In this document: piece after piece, positions 37,823 through 47,357 of the stretch
Layout: each line of letters starts with the position of its first letter
Position numbering within the stretch: the first letter of the stretch is position 1
DNA from: an uncultured Erythrobacter sp.
GTDB taxonomy: Bacteria > Pseudomonadota > Alphaproteobacteria > Sphingomonadales > Sphingomonadaceae
Length of the DNA stretch: 64,000 nt
Assembly (NCBI GenBank): GCA_947502305.1
Contig: CANMZA010000002.1
Span: 711,041 to 775,040, forward strand
Direction of reading: 5' to 3'
Made by a program: the position numbers and the translations under genes
Notes under the pieces: generated by a model
Seen by the model: only the letters and a program-made list of their open reading frames with translations
Database searches by the model: none
Told to the model about the DNA's origin: nothing

Positions 37823-39295
37823 ATGAAATTCCCTGCAAAGACTATCGCCCTAGCTGCCACCGCCGGATTGTTGCTGGGGACAGCGCCGCTGACGGCGGAC
37901 AGTCATAGTGAGGGCGGAAGGGTGTCTGGCTCTGTTATGCCCGACCCTGTCATGATCGTGGATGCAGAGGCGGAGCGCACCGCACGCGTGGCGCAGCAAT
38001 TGTGGGAGTTTGCGGAGCTCGGCTATCTCGAAACACGTTCCAGCGGCTTGATGCAGGTTGAGCTGGAGGGCGAGGGTTTTCGCGTAGAAACAGGCATTGC
38101 CGATATCCCAACCGCCTTTGTTGCGGAATGGGGTGAGGGCGGGCCTGTGATCGCTATTCTGGCGGAAATGGATGCGCTGCCGGGGATTAATCAATCCGGA
38201 GCGGCCTCGCGTGATCCGGTTGATGGCAAACATGCTGGCCATGCTTGCGGGCACAATTTGTTCGGTGCCGGTTCGCTGACGGCGGCCATTGCGGTGAAAG
38301 AATGGTTGGAGGCGACCGGGACGCCGGGCCGGGTACGGCTTTACGGAACACCCGCCGAAGAAGGTGGCTCTGGCAAAGTTTACATGACCCGTTCGGGCAT
38401 GTTCGATGATGTTGATGTTGCGATCCATTGGCACGCGGATGATGAAAACAGCGCAGCGGCGCGGACAAGTCTGGCCAATCGGTCGGCGAAGTTCCGCTTC
38501 AGCGGGGTTTCAGCCCATGCCGCCGGCGCACCGGAACGGGGGCGCAGCGCGCTCGACGGGGCGGAGGCCATGAATATGATGGCCAATATGATGCATGAAC
38601 ACATGCCGCAGGATGCGCGGATGCATTATGTCATCACCAGCGGCGGCAATGCGCCCAATGTGGTGCCCGATTTTGCCGAAGTCTTTTATTACGTCCGCCA
38701 TCCTGATCCCGAAGGCGTTGAGCAAATTTGGGAGCGGTTGGAAAATGCGGCGCGCGGGGCGGCATTGGGGACCGGCACTGAGGTTGAGTGGGAAGTCATT
38801 CACGGCAACAATCCGCTGCTTGTCAATGAGACATTGGCCCGCGCGATGCATGCGCATCTCGAAACAGTAGGCGGGGTGGAATACACCGCTGAAGAATTGG
38901 CCTGGGCACAGGAATTGCAGGAATCATTGGGCGATGCCGCCTTGCCGCTGGCAAGTGCCGGGGAAATCCAACCCTATAATCGCAGCCTTGGTTATGGCTC
39001 CACCGATGTGGGCGACGTGTCATGGGCAACGCCAACCGTCGGTGTGCGAACGGCGGCTTGGGTGCCGGGGACAAGCGCGCATAGCTGGCAAGCAGTGGCC
39101 GCGAGTGGTCATTCGATTGGACACAAAGGCGCGCAAGTCGCGGCAAAAGCGATGGCTCTGATGGCGGTGGAATTGTTCCTTAACCCGCAAATGCGCGCAC
39201 AAGCGCGGGCCGAATTTGATGCGGCGCGCGGCGAGGATTACGTCTATCGCTCGCTGCTTGGTGACCGCGCGCCGCCGCTCGATTACCGCCGGTAA
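37823..39295 (+). CDS. exported M20-family amidohydrolase (AbgB-like)
   Basis: 490 residues with a signal peptide (IALAATAGLLLGTAPLTA). The M20 metal centre is visible: EMDALPG, HAGHACGHN, the catalytic Glu pair PAEEGGSGK, and HWHADDEN. A dimerisation domain (HAAGAPERGRSALDGAEAM) and SAHSWQAVAASGHSIGHKG near the end follow. Overall closest by pattern to aminobenzoyl-glutamate hydrolase subunit B. It is periplasmic, unlike E. coli AbgB. Substrate unknown, probably an N-acyl amino acid or amide. Confidence 0.9.
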   Translation: MKFPAKTIALAATAGLLLGTAPLTADSHSEGGRVSGSVMPDPVMIVDAEAERTARVAQQLWEFAELGYLETRSSGLMQVELEGEGFRVETGIADIPTAFVAEWGEGGPVIAILAEMDALPGINQSGAASRDPVDGKHAGHACGHNLFGAGSLTAAIAVKEWLEATGTPGRVRLYGTPAEEGGSGKVYMTRSGMFDDVDVAIHWHADDENSAAARTSLANRSAKFRFSGVSAHAAGAPERGRSALDGAEAMNMMANMMHEHMPQDARMHYVITSGGNAPNVVPDFAEVFYYVRHPDPEGVEQIWERLENAARGAALGTGTEVEWEVIHGNNPLLVNETLARAMHAHLETVGGVEYTAEELAWAQELQESLGDAALPLASAGEIQPYNRSLGYGSTDVGDVSWATPTVGVRTAAWVPGTSAHSWQAVAASGHSIGHKGAQVAAKAMALMAVELFLNPQMRAQARAEFDAARGEDYVYRSLLGDRAPPLDYRR

Positions 39296-39322
39296 AGGCG
39301 TTAATCCGCGGCATTGGCCTAT

Positions 39323-39754
39323 TTAGCGTGCGGCAAGCATATCGAGCATGGGGCGCACTGGGCTGACATCATAACCCGCCGCCACTGCCTTGGCTGCGAT
39401 GTCGTCTGGCGCGGTGCCAGATTTGGCCTGCGCCAACGCCCAAAGCAAGGTTGAACGCGTGCCGGACCGGCAATAGGCCAGCACATTGTCACTGGCTGCG
39501 TCCAAGGCTGCGATCATCTGATCGACTTGCACTTCGCTGAAACCGGAATGGCCGATTGGGATGGCGATATAATCAATGCCAGCGGCCTTTGCGGCGCTTT
39601 CAATCTCATCCCCTTGCGGCGCAGATGGGTCTTCGCCATCGGGGCGATTGTTGATGATCAGGCCCACGCCAGCCGCCTTCGCTTCTGCGATATCGGCCAA
39701 AGTGATTTGCGGGCTAGCCGATACCGAATCGGACAATTTTCGAAAATCGGTCAT
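39323..39754 (-). CDS. TIGR01244-family phosphatase/sulfurtransferase-like protein
   Basis: 143 residues, the length of the stand-alone domain. It starts with FRKLSDSVSASPQITLADI and INNRPDGEDPSAPQ, and ends with the CX5R active-site loop LAYCRSGTRST. This domain has a dual-specificity phosphatase fold and is also found fused to rhodanese-like and metallo-beta-lactamase proteins in sulfide metabolism. The substrate is unknown. Confidence 0.88.
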   Translation of the reverse strand: MTDFRKLSDSVSASPQITLADIAEAKAAGVGLIINNRPDGEDPSAPQGDEIESAAKAAGIDYIAIPIGHSGFSEVQVDQMIAALDAASDNVLAYCRSGTRSTLLWALAQAKSGTAPDDIAAKAVAAGYDVSPVRPMLDMLAAR

Positions 39755-40061
39755 CGTTGTTTGTGCCTTTCGAAGATGGGAATGGCACTGCTTTGGCGTG
39801 ATGCGGCATCCTGCGCAAGCGCGGCGGATCGCACGCTGACACGGCGTGAGCCCCCAATTGGGCCTTCAAAAATGTCACATTTTTGCGCGATACGACTCTT
39901 GCCGGTTAAATCATTCGCATAGCGGGGCTTTGTGCGCTATGTCTCTTAATACGAAGATGGGCCCGGCATGACCGGCAGACCGTCTGCGTCTGGCGCGACT
40001 CGTTGCCCTCGTCGCCAGCGCATAGAAGTTTCGGGCAGCGTGATAGGGTACGTACTGAGTT
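39755..40061. other. intergenic region and leader of the cold-shock gene
   Basis: No convincing gene. It should hold promoters for the divergent minus-strand gene and for the cold-shock-domain gene, whose 5' leader could be long as in other csp genes. A ten-codon open frame (39939-39971) ends about 90 bases before the csp start; it is too short to judge. Confidence 0.4.
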
Positions 40062-40829
40062 ATGGGTTACGACAGGGGACGTCGGCGCGGCCGGGACAAG
40101 CGCGACGGTTTCGGCGAGGACAGCTTTGATCCTTTTGGTGGCGGCGGCGATGGATATTCCCCGCCCGGTGATCGTGGCGGAGACCGTGGTGGTGATCGCG
40201 GCGGCAACCGTTATGGCGGCGGCGGCGGTGATCGTTTCGGCGGCGGTGGCGGAGGCGGTGATCGCTTCGGCGGCGGCGGCGGCGGCGCACCACGCGGCGG
40301 CGGTGAAGGCGGCGGCGGCGGCGGTTTTAACCGCATGCCTGCGCAAGTTGTCGGCACCGGCAAAGGCACAGTGAAATTCTTTAACAGTCAAAAAGGCTTC
40401 GGCTTTGTTCAGCAAGAGGGCGGCGGCGAAGACGTCTTCGTCCACATCAGCGCGGTTGAACGCGCTGGGCTGGAAGGGCTGGCAGAGGGTCAAGAGCTTG
40501 AATTCAATCTCGTAGATCGCGGCGGCAAAGTGTCGGCGCAAGATCTTCAGATTGTCGGCGAAGTGATCGCAGCGCCCGCATCAGAAGGCCCGCCTAAGCG
40601 TGAGCTGACCGGTGAAAAAGCCAAAGGCACGGTGAAATTCTTCAATTCGATGAAGGGTTTTGGCTTCCTCGTTCGCGACGATGGCCAGCCGGATGCATTT
40701 GTGCATATCAGCGCGGTTGAACGCTCCGGCCTGTCGGCAATCAACGAAGGCGAACGCTTCGAATTCGACCTTGAGGTCGACCGACGAGGGAAGCATTCCG
40801 CGGTTAATCTGGTGCCTGTGCAGGATTAA
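40062..40829 (+). CDS. double cold-shock-domain protein with Gly-rich N-terminal arm
   Basis: 255 residues. Residues 1-95 are low-complexity Gly/Arg/Asp repeats ([28 protein letters not shown]), similar to RGG-type RNA-binding tails. Two cold-shock domains follow, each with RNP1-like KGFGFV or KGFGFL and RNP2-like VFVHIS or AFVHIS, near residues 98-165 and 185-252. Most bacterial Csp proteins have one domain of about 70 residues; double-domain forms are known in alphaproteobacteria. Probably an RNA chaperone; the disordered arm suggests condensation or multivalent RNA binding (inference). Confidence 0.92.
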   Translation: MGYDRGRRRGRDKRDGFGEDSFDPFGGGGDGYSPPGDRGGDRGGDRGGNRYGGGGGDRFGGGGGGGDRFGGGGGGAPRGGGEGGGGGGFNRMPAQVVGTGKGTVKFFNSQKGFGFVQQEGGGEDVFVHISAVERAGLEGLAEGQELEFNLVDRGGKVSAQDLQIVGEVIAAPASEGPPKRELTGEKAKGTVKFFNSMKGFGFLVRDDGQPDAFVHISAVERSGLSAINEGERFEFDLEVDRRGKHSAVNLVPVQD

Positions 40830-40860
40830 TCCGCACGCACTGCTGGCCGTTTGACCTTGG

Positions 40861-40913
40861 AAGAGCGGCCTTTATAAAACATGGTGGCGGCTCTTTTTAA
40901 AAAAGGGGCCGCC
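40861..40913 (+). terminator. hairpin terminator after the cold-shock gene, with alternative pairing
   Basis: AAGAGCGGCC (40861-40870) pairs with GGCGGCTCTT (40886-40895) with one mismatch and is followed by T5, giving an intrinsic terminator. The same right arm can instead pair with the downstream GGCCGCC (40907-40913) and its preceding A/G run. It lies between the csp stop and argD. Confidence 0.65.
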
Positions 40914-40967
40914 ATTTGTGTTGCTGCCCCATTCTCATCACATTCAAGAATATTGGAATATAGACCT

Positions 40968-42167
40968 ATGACCGTATCACCGCTCATGCCCGTTTATCCG
41001 CGCTGCGGCGTCCGGCCCGTTCGCGGAGAACATTGCCATCTGATCGACGAAGACGGCACACGCTATCTTGATTTTGCGAGCGGCATTGCCGTGAACTTGC
41101 TTGGCCATTCGCATGCCGGTTTGATCGAAGCGATCCAGCAACAAGCCGCGACCTTGATGCATGTGTCGAACCTTTACGGCAGCCCGCAAGGCGAAAAACT
41201 GGCGCAGCAATTGGTCGACAACACCTTTGCCGATACGGTGTTTTTCACCAATTCCGGGGCAGAAGCGGTCGAGGGCGCGATCAAAGCGGCGCGGGCCTAT
41301 CACCAGAATGCCGGTGATGAGGGCGACAAAAACCGGTTTGAGCTGATCACATTCACCAATGCCTTTCATGGCCGCACGATGGCTACGATCAGCGCATCGA
41401 GCCAAACCAAGATGCATCATGGCTTTGCGCCAATGTTGGATGGCTTCAAATATGCAGAATTTGACGATCTTGAGGCGGCAAAAGCGCTGATCGGGCCCAA
41501 TACGGCAGGTTTCTTGGTCGAGCCAATTCAGGGTGAAGGCGGCATCCGCCCAGCTTCGCAAGAATTTATGCAAGGCCTGCGCGCGCTTTGCGATGAGCAT
41601 GATCTGATGCTGGTACTGGACGAAGTGCAATGCGGCGTTGCCCGGACGGGTAAGCTTTATGCGCACGAACATTACGGTATTGAACCCGACATTCTCGCCA
41701 CGGCAAAAGGCCTCGGCGGCGGCTTCCCAATCGGTGCGGTGATCGCGACTGAAAAAGCGGCGCGCGGCATGACCTTTGGCACCCATGGCTCAACCTATGG
41801 CGGCAACCCGCTTGGCATGGCCGCAGGCGGCGCGGTGATGGACGCAGTGGCGAATGAAGAATTCCTCGCCGAAGTCACAGAGAAGGGTGAACGCATCCGC
41901 GCGCGGTTGGAGCAATTTATCGGCAATTATCCCGAATTGTTTGAGTTGGTCCGAGGCAAAGGCCTCATGCTTGGCGTTAAAATGAAGGTCGAGAGCCGGC
42001 CATTTTTCGTGCATCTGCGCGACAATCACCAATTGCTGACCGTGGCCGCTGGTGATCAGACTTTGCGTGTCATTCCGCCCTTGGTCGTAGGCGATGCGGA
42101 GATCGATGAGTTCTTCGAAAAGCTCTCAGCAGGCGCGGCCAGTTTCAAAGTGCCAGAGGCCGCGTAA
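40968..42167 (+). CDS. argD: acetylornithine / succinyldiaminopimelate aminotransferase
   Basis: 399 residues; PLP-dependent class III aminotransferase of arginine synthesis (and often lysine). Features: [16 protein letters not shown] at the N-terminus, [46 protein letters not shown], and the PLP Lys in [17 protein letters not shown]. The C-terminal [11 protein letters not shown] and TLRVIPPLV are typical of ArgD. The argF start codon overlaps the argD stop (TAATG), so the two arginine enzymes are translationally coupled. Confidence 0.95.
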   Translation: MTVSPLMPVYPRCGVRPVRGEHCHLIDEDGTRYLDFASGIAVNLLGHSHAGLIEAIQQQAATLMHVSNLYGSPQGEKLAQQLVDNTFADTVFFTNSGAEAVEGAIKAARAYHQNAGDEGDKNRFELITFTNAFHGRTMATISASSQTKMHHGFAPMLDGFKYAEFDDLEAAKALIGPNTAGFLVEPIQGEGGIRPASQEFMQGLRALCDEHDLMLVLDEVQCGVARTGKLYAHEHYGIEPDILATAKGLGGGFPIGAVIATEKAARGMTFGTHGSTYGGNPLGMAAGGAVMDAVANEEFLAEVTEKGERIRARLEQFIGNYPELFELVRGKGLMLGVKMKVESRPFFVHLRDNHQLLTVAAGDQTLRVIPPLVVGDAEIDEFFEKLSAGAASFKVPEAA

Positions 42168-43111
42168 TGAACTCACCATCCGGCTCGCGCCATTTCCTCG
42201 ACCTGTCCGACGCAGGGACCGACGCAATTGCGGCAATGATTGCCGATGCGCTGGACCGAAAATCGGCGCGAGACGGATGGCCTAAAGGTAAGGCCGATCC
42301 GGATGGCCCATTGGCTGGCCGTGTCTTGGCCTTGGTGTTTGAGAAAAATTCGACGCGGACGCGGGTGAGTTTTGATATCGCCATGCGGCAATTGGGCGGC
42401 ACGGTTCTGATCCTCGAAGCGGGATCGAGCCAGCTGGGGCGCGGCGAGAGTATCGCGGATACGGCGCGGGTTTTGAGCCGGATGGTTGATGCCATCATGC
42501 TACGCACCGATGACCACGCCAAGATTGAGGAAATGGCGAAACATGCCAGCGTCCCGGTTATCAACGGCCTGACAGATCGATCTCATCCTTGCCAGATTGT
42601 CGCGGATTTGTTGACTGTGATCGAGCATCGCAAGCCGCTTCCGGGCCTCGAATTTGCTTGGTTTGGTGATGGCAACAATGTGCTGCATTCGATTTTAGAA
42701 GCAGCCGGCCTGATGAAATTCAATGTTCGCGTGGCGACGCCAAAAGGTTTTGAGCCGGATCCAGAATTCGTCGCAATGGCGCAGGCGGGCGGGGCACAGA
42801 TCACCTTGACCGACGATGCCGCAATTGCGGCGAGCGGCGCTGACGTTCTAGTGACGGATACGTGGATTTCGATGGGGCAAGAGGATGCTGAGGAAAAGCG
42901 CGGGGCAATGGCCCCGTATCAGGTCAATGCAGCCTTGATGGCGCAGGCCAAGCCAGACGCAATATTCCTGCACTGTTTGCCAGCCCATGTGGGCGAGGAA
43001 GTGTCTGAGGATGTGTTTGAAGGTCCGCAATCGGTCGTCTTTGACGAGGCGGAAAACCGGATCCATGTGCAAAAATCGGTGCTGCTTTGGAGCTTTGGAT
43101 TGATTGGCTAG
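42167..43111 (+). CDS. argF: ornithine carbamoyltransferase
   Basis: 314 residues. Carbamoyl-phosphate loop [20 protein letters not shown], the second-site [29 protein letters not shown] (the HPxQ motif), and the ornithine-binding [18 protein letters not shown]. Forms citrulline from ornithine. Coupled to argD through a TAATG overlap. Confidence 0.96.
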   Translation: MNSPSGSRHFLDLSDAGTDAIAAMIADALDRKSARDGWPKGKADPDGPLAGRVLALVFEKNSTRTRVSFDIAMRQLGGTVLILEAGSSQLGRGESIADTARVLSRMVDAIMLRTDDHAKIEEMAKHASVPVINGLTDRSHPCQIVADLLTVIEHRKPLPGLEFAWFGDGNNVLHSILEAAGLMKFNVRVATPKGFEPDPEFVAMAQAGGAQITLTDDAAIAASGADVLVTDTWISMGQEDAEEKRGAMAPYQVNAALMAQAKPDAIFLHCLPAHVGEEVSEDVFEGPQSVVFDEAENRIHVQKSVLLWSFGLIG

Positions 43112-43180
43112 GGCGCGGTATCGCAATATTGGAGTTGCGGGGGCTTCAAGGCAGCGCGCGCAATCACCATATGGCCGGTC

Positions 43181-44077
43181 ATGACAATTCAGCCTGAAAC
43201 ATTCTCTGATAAATTGCTCGGCTTCACTTTGCCGGCTCGCAATGCGCGTGCGCGGGTCGTTCGGCTTGATAAAGTGGTGGCAGACGTTTTGGCGGCGCAT
43301 GATTATCCGCCTCCAGTCACTCACCTTTTGAGCGAAGCATTGGTTCTGGCGGCGTTGATGGGGGGGCTGCTGAAAGCCGAAGGCGATGACGCACAATTGA
43401 CCATGCAGGCGCAAACGAAGGCGGGGATCGTGTCGCTCTTGGTGTGCGATTATCGCGGTGGCAGCTTGCGCGGATATTGTGATTTTGATGCCAGCCGTCT
43501 GGCAGAATTGGGCGCAAACCCTCCTCTTTCCGCATTGTTTGGAGAAGGGTTTTTGGCCATCACCTTCGAAACAGGAGGGGCGCAGCGCTACCAAGGGATT
43601 GTGCCGCTCGAAGGGGAAACTTTGGCCGAAGCATGCGAGGCCTATTTCACCCAATCAGAGCAATTGCCCACGATGATCCGCATCGCTAGCCGCTCGAATG
43701 ACAGCGGCGAGGCGGCGGCCGGCTTGCTTATTCAGCATCTTGCCGATGGCGAAGAGGGAAGAGAGCGGTTGCATGCGCGAATGGATCACCCAGACTGGGA
43801 GCATGTCGCGGCTTTGAGCAGCACCATCAGTCATGAGGAATTGCTCGACCCTGAGCTTTCGCTCGAGTCGATTGCATGGCGGCTGTTTCACGAAGAGGGC
43901 GAGGTCCGGATTCAGCCGGGTGCTGCGCTCGCTCGCGGTTGCCGCTGCAACGCAGAATATTACACATCGGTTGTGGCGCGTTTCCCTAAAGCGGAACTCG
44001 AAGAGATGCGCGGCGACGACGGTAAGATCTCGGTGGATTGTGCATTTTGCGCGCGGACTTTCCCGCTTGCGCTTTAA
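43181..44077 (+). CDS. hslO: Hsp33 redox-regulated chaperone
   Basis: 298 residues. The N-terminal Hsp33 domain (VVADVLAAHDYPPPVTHLLS, EALVLAALMGGLLKAEGDDA) and the C-terminal zinc redox switch with four Cys: CRCN near residue 248 and CAFC near 288. Oxidation releases zinc and activates the holdase. Order and length match E. coli HslO (about 292). A stand-alone gene after argF. Confidence 0.94.
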   Translation: MTIQPETFSDKLLGFTLPARNARARVVRLDKVVADVLAAHDYPPPVTHLLSEALVLAALMGGLLKAEGDDAQLTMQAQTKAGIVSLLVCDYRGGSLRGYCDFDASRLAELGANPPLSALFGEGFLAITFETGGAQRYQGIVPLEGETLAEACEAYFTQSEQLPTMIRIASRSNDSGEAAAGLLIQHLADGEEGRERLHARMDHPDWEHVAALSSTISHEELLDPELSLESIAWRLFHEEGEVRIQPGAALARGCRCNAEYYTSVVARFPKAELEEMRGDDGKISVDCAFCARTFPLAL

Positions 44078-44162
44078 CGGCGATCTACCGTTCAGGATTT
44101 GCTCATCACTCCAATGTTAACAAGACCATGAAATTGCGAAAGGTTTCACTGAAAACAACGAC

Positions 44163-44576
44163 ATGATCAAAAATCGCGCCCCCTCTCCTATCGGCATCGC
44201 TGCCGCTGTCGGCATGATCGCATTGGGCCTTGCATTGCCCGTTGCGGCCCAGTCAGACGGCCTCGCCATGCTGAACGGACTGACCAAGGGGGAGTGGACG
44301 GTTAAGCATCGTGATGGTTCGGCGGATAAGAAAATCTGTGTACGGACTGGTCAGGAATTGATCCAGCTGCGCCATTCCGAAGGCGATTGTAGCCGTTTCG
44401 TTGTGGAAGACGCCGCAAGCAAAGTGACAGTTCAGTATACGTGCCCAGGCAATGGCTATGGCCGCACAGACATTCGCAAGGAAACGGGCGGCTTGGTTCA
44501 AATCGAGAGCCAAGGCATCGCCAATGGATTGCCATTCCAATTCGCAGCCGAAGCCCGCCGGACCGGTAGCTGCTAA
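44163..44576 (+). CDS. exported DUF3617-like small protein
   Basis: 137 residues with a signal peptide (AAAVGMIALGLALPVAAQ). The mature part has a WTVKHRDGSADKKICVRTG block, two more Cys (EGDCSRF, QYTCPGNG) and the terminal TGSC, so disulphides are likely. The pattern (Gly-x-W ... C ... C-x-x-x-G) is that of small DUF3617-type proteins of alphaproteobacteria. Function unknown; periplasmic. Confidence 0.72.
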   Translation: MIKNRAPSPIGIAAAVGMIALGLALPVAAQSDGLAMLNGLTKGEWTVKHRDGSADKKICVRTGQELIQLRHSEGDCSRFVVEDAASKVTVQYTCPGNGYGRTDIRKETGGLVQIESQGIANGLPFQFAAEARRTGSC

Positions 44577-44649
44577 GCCACTGCGATTCTCGCAGGTGTT
44601 CAAGCACTAATTGTTGATCGATGTTGGCCAGCCGGGCTAAGCGGCAACC

Positions 44650-45348
44650 ATGAACAACACACAATCCACCAATCCAAAACCAAAAGCAGTCGTGCTTCTT
44701 TCTGGCGGCCTCGATTCGATGGTGACGGCGGCAATCGCTCAAGAAAGCGGCTTTGATGTGCACGCTCTGACTGTCGATTATGGGCAGCGGCACCGCGTGG
44801 AGCTGACATCGGCCGCGGCGATTGCTCAGCGGCTTGGATTGGCAAACCATGTCGAGATTGCATTGGACCTCAGAGCATTTGGCGGATCAGCATTGACCGA
44901 TTCGATCGACGTGCCGAAACGCGGGGTCGGTGATGATATCCCTGTCACCTATGTGCCCGCGCGTAATTTGGTTTTCCTCGCCCTTACCACCGCTTGCGCA
45001 GAGGCAACTGGCGCAAAGGATGTTTTTATTGGCGTCAATGCGCTCGACTACTCAGGCTATCCCGATTGCCGGCCAGAATTCATAGAGAGCTTTGCGGAGA
45101 CAGCGCGGCTCGGCACGAAAGCGGGAGTAGAGGGGAAGCCATTCACCATCCATGCGCCGCTTCAACACATGACCAAAGCTGACATTGCGAAAGAATGCGA
45201 CCGGCTGGGCTTGGACCCAGTGTGGAGCTGGTCTTGTTATGATCCTGCGGCGGACGGCAAGGCTTGCGGGCAATGCGACTCGTGCCGATTGCGAAAAAAG
45301 GGTTTTGCGGAAGCCGGAATAACGGATAGCACTCGCTACTCTGATTGA
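44650..45348 (+). CDS. queC: 7-cyano-7-deazaguanine synthase (queuosine biosynthesis)
   Basis: 232 residues. ATP-pyrophosphatase P-loop VVLLSGGLDSMVTAAIA, TVDYGQRHRVEL, the YVPARNLVFLALTT motif, GVNALDYSGYPDCRPEF, and the C-terminal zinc site with Cys in WSCYDPAADGKACGQCDSCR. Makes preQ0 for queuosine tRNA modification. No other que gene is in the window. Confidence 0.95.
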   Translation: MNNTQSTNPKPKAVVLLSGGLDSMVTAAIAQESGFDVHALTVDYGQRHRVELTSAAAIAQRLGLANHVEIALDLRAFGGSALTDSIDVPKRGVGDDIPVTYVPARNLVFLALTTACAEATGAKDVFIGVNALDYSGYPDCRPEFIESFAETARLGTKAGVEGKPFTIHAPLQHMTKADIAKECDRLGLDPVWSWSCYDPAADGKACGQCDSCRLRKKGFAEAGITDSTRYSD

Positions 45349-45402
45349 AGCGCTGGACACGCGCTCCGACTTACAAAAGATCCAGTCTAGAGGGAATCTT
45401 CA

Positions 45403-47022
45403 TTGGCCGAAGACGTCGCAAAGAACCCCGAATCTATCGACCAAACGAATGACACGGTGCCGGCATACAGCTGGTACGCACTGAGCGTGCTGGTTGTGGT
45501 CTATGTGCTGAACTTCATTGACCGGCAAATCCTGTCCATTCTGGCGAACGATATTAAGGCGGATCTTGGAGTCGATGACGCTTATCTCGGCTTTCTTTAC
45601 GGGACAGCCTTTGCAATTTTTTATGCGCTTTTCGGCATTCCGCTCGGTAAATTAGCGGATAGCTGGAAAAGGGTTCGGCTGATGACGCTGGGCTTGGCGC
45701 TTTGGTCTGCAATGACAGCAGCGTCTGGTTTCGCTCGTGACGCAGGCACACTCACTGTTGCCAGAATTGGTGTTGGAGTAGGCGAGGCGACTGCTAGCCC
45801 GTCTGCTTATTCTCTTATTTCGGATTGGTTTCCGGCGCGCCTCCGGGCGACTGCCTTGGCGATCTACAGCTCAGGCTTGTATATCGGAGGCGGTGTGTCG
45901 CTGGCGATTGGCGGGCTGGTCGTCGACCAATGGAACGACGCATTTCCGGATGGCGGACCGCTTGATCTGGCCGGCTGGCAAGCGGCCTTCATCGCGGTAG
46001 GGCTGCCGGGCTTGTTGTTGGCTGTTTGGGTTTCGACCCTTCGCGAACCGGTACGAGGGGCAATCGATGGGCTTACCGCACCGGAAGACCCGCATCCGTT
46101 TCGCGGGTTTGTGCGCGAACTCTACACGGTAATTCCGGGTTTCACGTTCTTTGGCGCGGCCAGCCGCGGTGCGGGGGCGCTAGCGCTCAACGTGGTGGTC
46201 TTTTTCGCTGCGTTTGTGGTGGCCTATGGGCTCACTGAAATCCTTGGATCAGGGCCAGGTCAGATTCTTCCAATGATTACAGACCAATGGTTGCTGCTGG
46301 CAATTGGCTATTATGCTGTTTTCTGTTGGGCGACCGCGCTTCGGGCACGTGACTATCCTACTTTTGCGCTCACGTGGGGGTCGCCAGCATTTCTGTGCAC
46401 GATCCTAGGATACGGGACTGTTGCGTTCATGGCTTATTCTGCGTCCTATTGGGGAGCGCCTTACGCAGAGCGTGTTTTCGATGTTTCGAAAGGGGAGTTG
46501 GGCTTCTGGCTCGGAGGCGGCGGTGCCGCTGGCGGTTTCCTAGGCGTGATATTGGGCGGCCGAATGGCCGATGCGCTGTTCACAAGAATGCCGTCGGGGC
46601 GCATTTGGGTGGTTTTGTTCGGCTTGCTCGCGCCAATTCCCTTCGCAATTGTGCAATATACAACCGATAATTGGACGCTGTTTATCTTTTTGAACGTGGT
46701 AGTTGGGGCTTTGGCTGCCTCGGCGTTGGGTGCCGCTGCGGCGAGCAGCCAAGCACTGGTTCTGCCAAGAATGCGCGGCACTGCTACGGCGACATTCTTC
46801 TTGGCAACAACACTCGTTGGATTGGCCCTTGGGCCATATACCGCAGGCTATGTCTCTGCGCAGAATGACGGAGATCTGAGTATTGGGGTTCTATCCACTT
46901 TGTGGATTACTCCGATTGGGCTCATGTTGTTGATTGCCGCAATCCGGCTCGTGCCAGCGGCTAACGCTAGCGTTCTGGAGCGAGCTACCGCTGCGGGAGA
47001 GCCTGCGGTCTCTGAGGGTTGA
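45403..47022 (+). CDS. MFS transporter (spinster-like)
   Basis: 539 residues from TTG 45403, with AGAGGGA 7-8 bases upstream. The start of the core matches the spinster-like group: NFIDRQILSILANDIKADLG. The loop 2-3 motif GKLADSWKRVRLM, and IGVGVGEATASPSAYSLISD in helix 4, are present. Twelve or more membrane helices; the middle loop near residues 215-240 is longer than usual. Substrate unknown; lipid or organic-acid transport occurs in the group. Confidence 0.87.
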   Translation: MAEDVAKNPESIDQTNDTVPAYSWYALSVLVVVYVLNFIDRQILSILANDIKADLGVDDAYLGFLYGTAFAIFYALFGIPLGKLADSWKRVRLMTLGLALWSAMTAASGFARDAGTLTVARIGVGVGEATASPSAYSLISDWFPARLRATALAIYSSGLYIGGGVSLAIGGLVVDQWNDAFPDGGPLDLAGWQAAFIAVGLPGLLLAVWVSTLREPVRGAIDGLTAPEDPHPFRGFVRELYTVIPGFTFFGAASRGAGALALNVVVFFAAFVVAYGLTEILGSGPGQILPMITDQWLLLAIGYYAVFCWATALRARDYPTFALTWGSPAFLCTILGYGTVAFMAYSASYWGAPYAERVFDVSKGELGFWLGGGGAAGGFLGVILGGRMADALFTRMPSGRIWVVLFGLLAPIPFAIVQYTTDNWTLFIFLNVVVGALAASALGAAAASSQALVLPRMRGTATATFFLATTLVGLALGPYTAGYVSAQNDGDLSIGVLSTLWITPIGLMLLIAAIRLVPAANASVLERATAAGEPAVSEG

Positions 47023-47303
47023 TGCGCCGATTCAGGCGTCTGTTCCGACCACGACGTGTCTAGTTCGATAGCTACATCATGCGTGAGGTGTTGGGATCGC
47101 GTGGATCTAGCAATTGCGAGCGTGCAACCGGGATCGGCATGAAGTGTATCCTTGCGGGCAGGCCTATGGCCCGGGGTGCGCGGCGCACGGATTGCAAGCG
47201 GTCTTCAGATTTTAATATGAGAGATGCGTGTGACTTCGTCAGTTGCAGCCGCCCCCCTTGGTGATTGCCTCCAAAACTCTTGCACCCAGCCTAAACCAAG
47301 CAA
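47023..47303. other. intergenic region between convergent MFS and OmpA genes
   Basis: No gene could be supported. A 61-codon plus-strand frame (47079-47264) has no ribosome site and Cys/Arg-rich unstructured content, so it was not accepted. Confidence 0.5.
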
Positions 47304-47334
47304 CAAAAAAGGGGCCGGAAATCTCCGGCCCCTT
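47304..47334 (-). terminator. intrinsic terminator of the ompA-like gene
   Basis: On the minus strand AAGGGGCCGGA (47334-47324) pairs with TCCGGCCCCTT (47319-47309), an 11-bp stem with a 4-base loop followed by six T. It lies 24 bases past the stop codon. Confidence 0.93.
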
Positions 47335-47357
47335 AATTTTGTCAGCTGAATTCAGCC

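Noticed and set aside
40060..40293. Arg/His-rich minus-strand frame opposite the cold-shock gene arm
   Set aside because: It is the shadow of a Gly-rich low-complexity coding segment; no start or family support.
47079..47264. 61-codon frame between the MFS and OmpA genes
   Set aside because: No ribosome site, Cys/Arg-rich unstructured product; more likely chance in a gene-free stretch.
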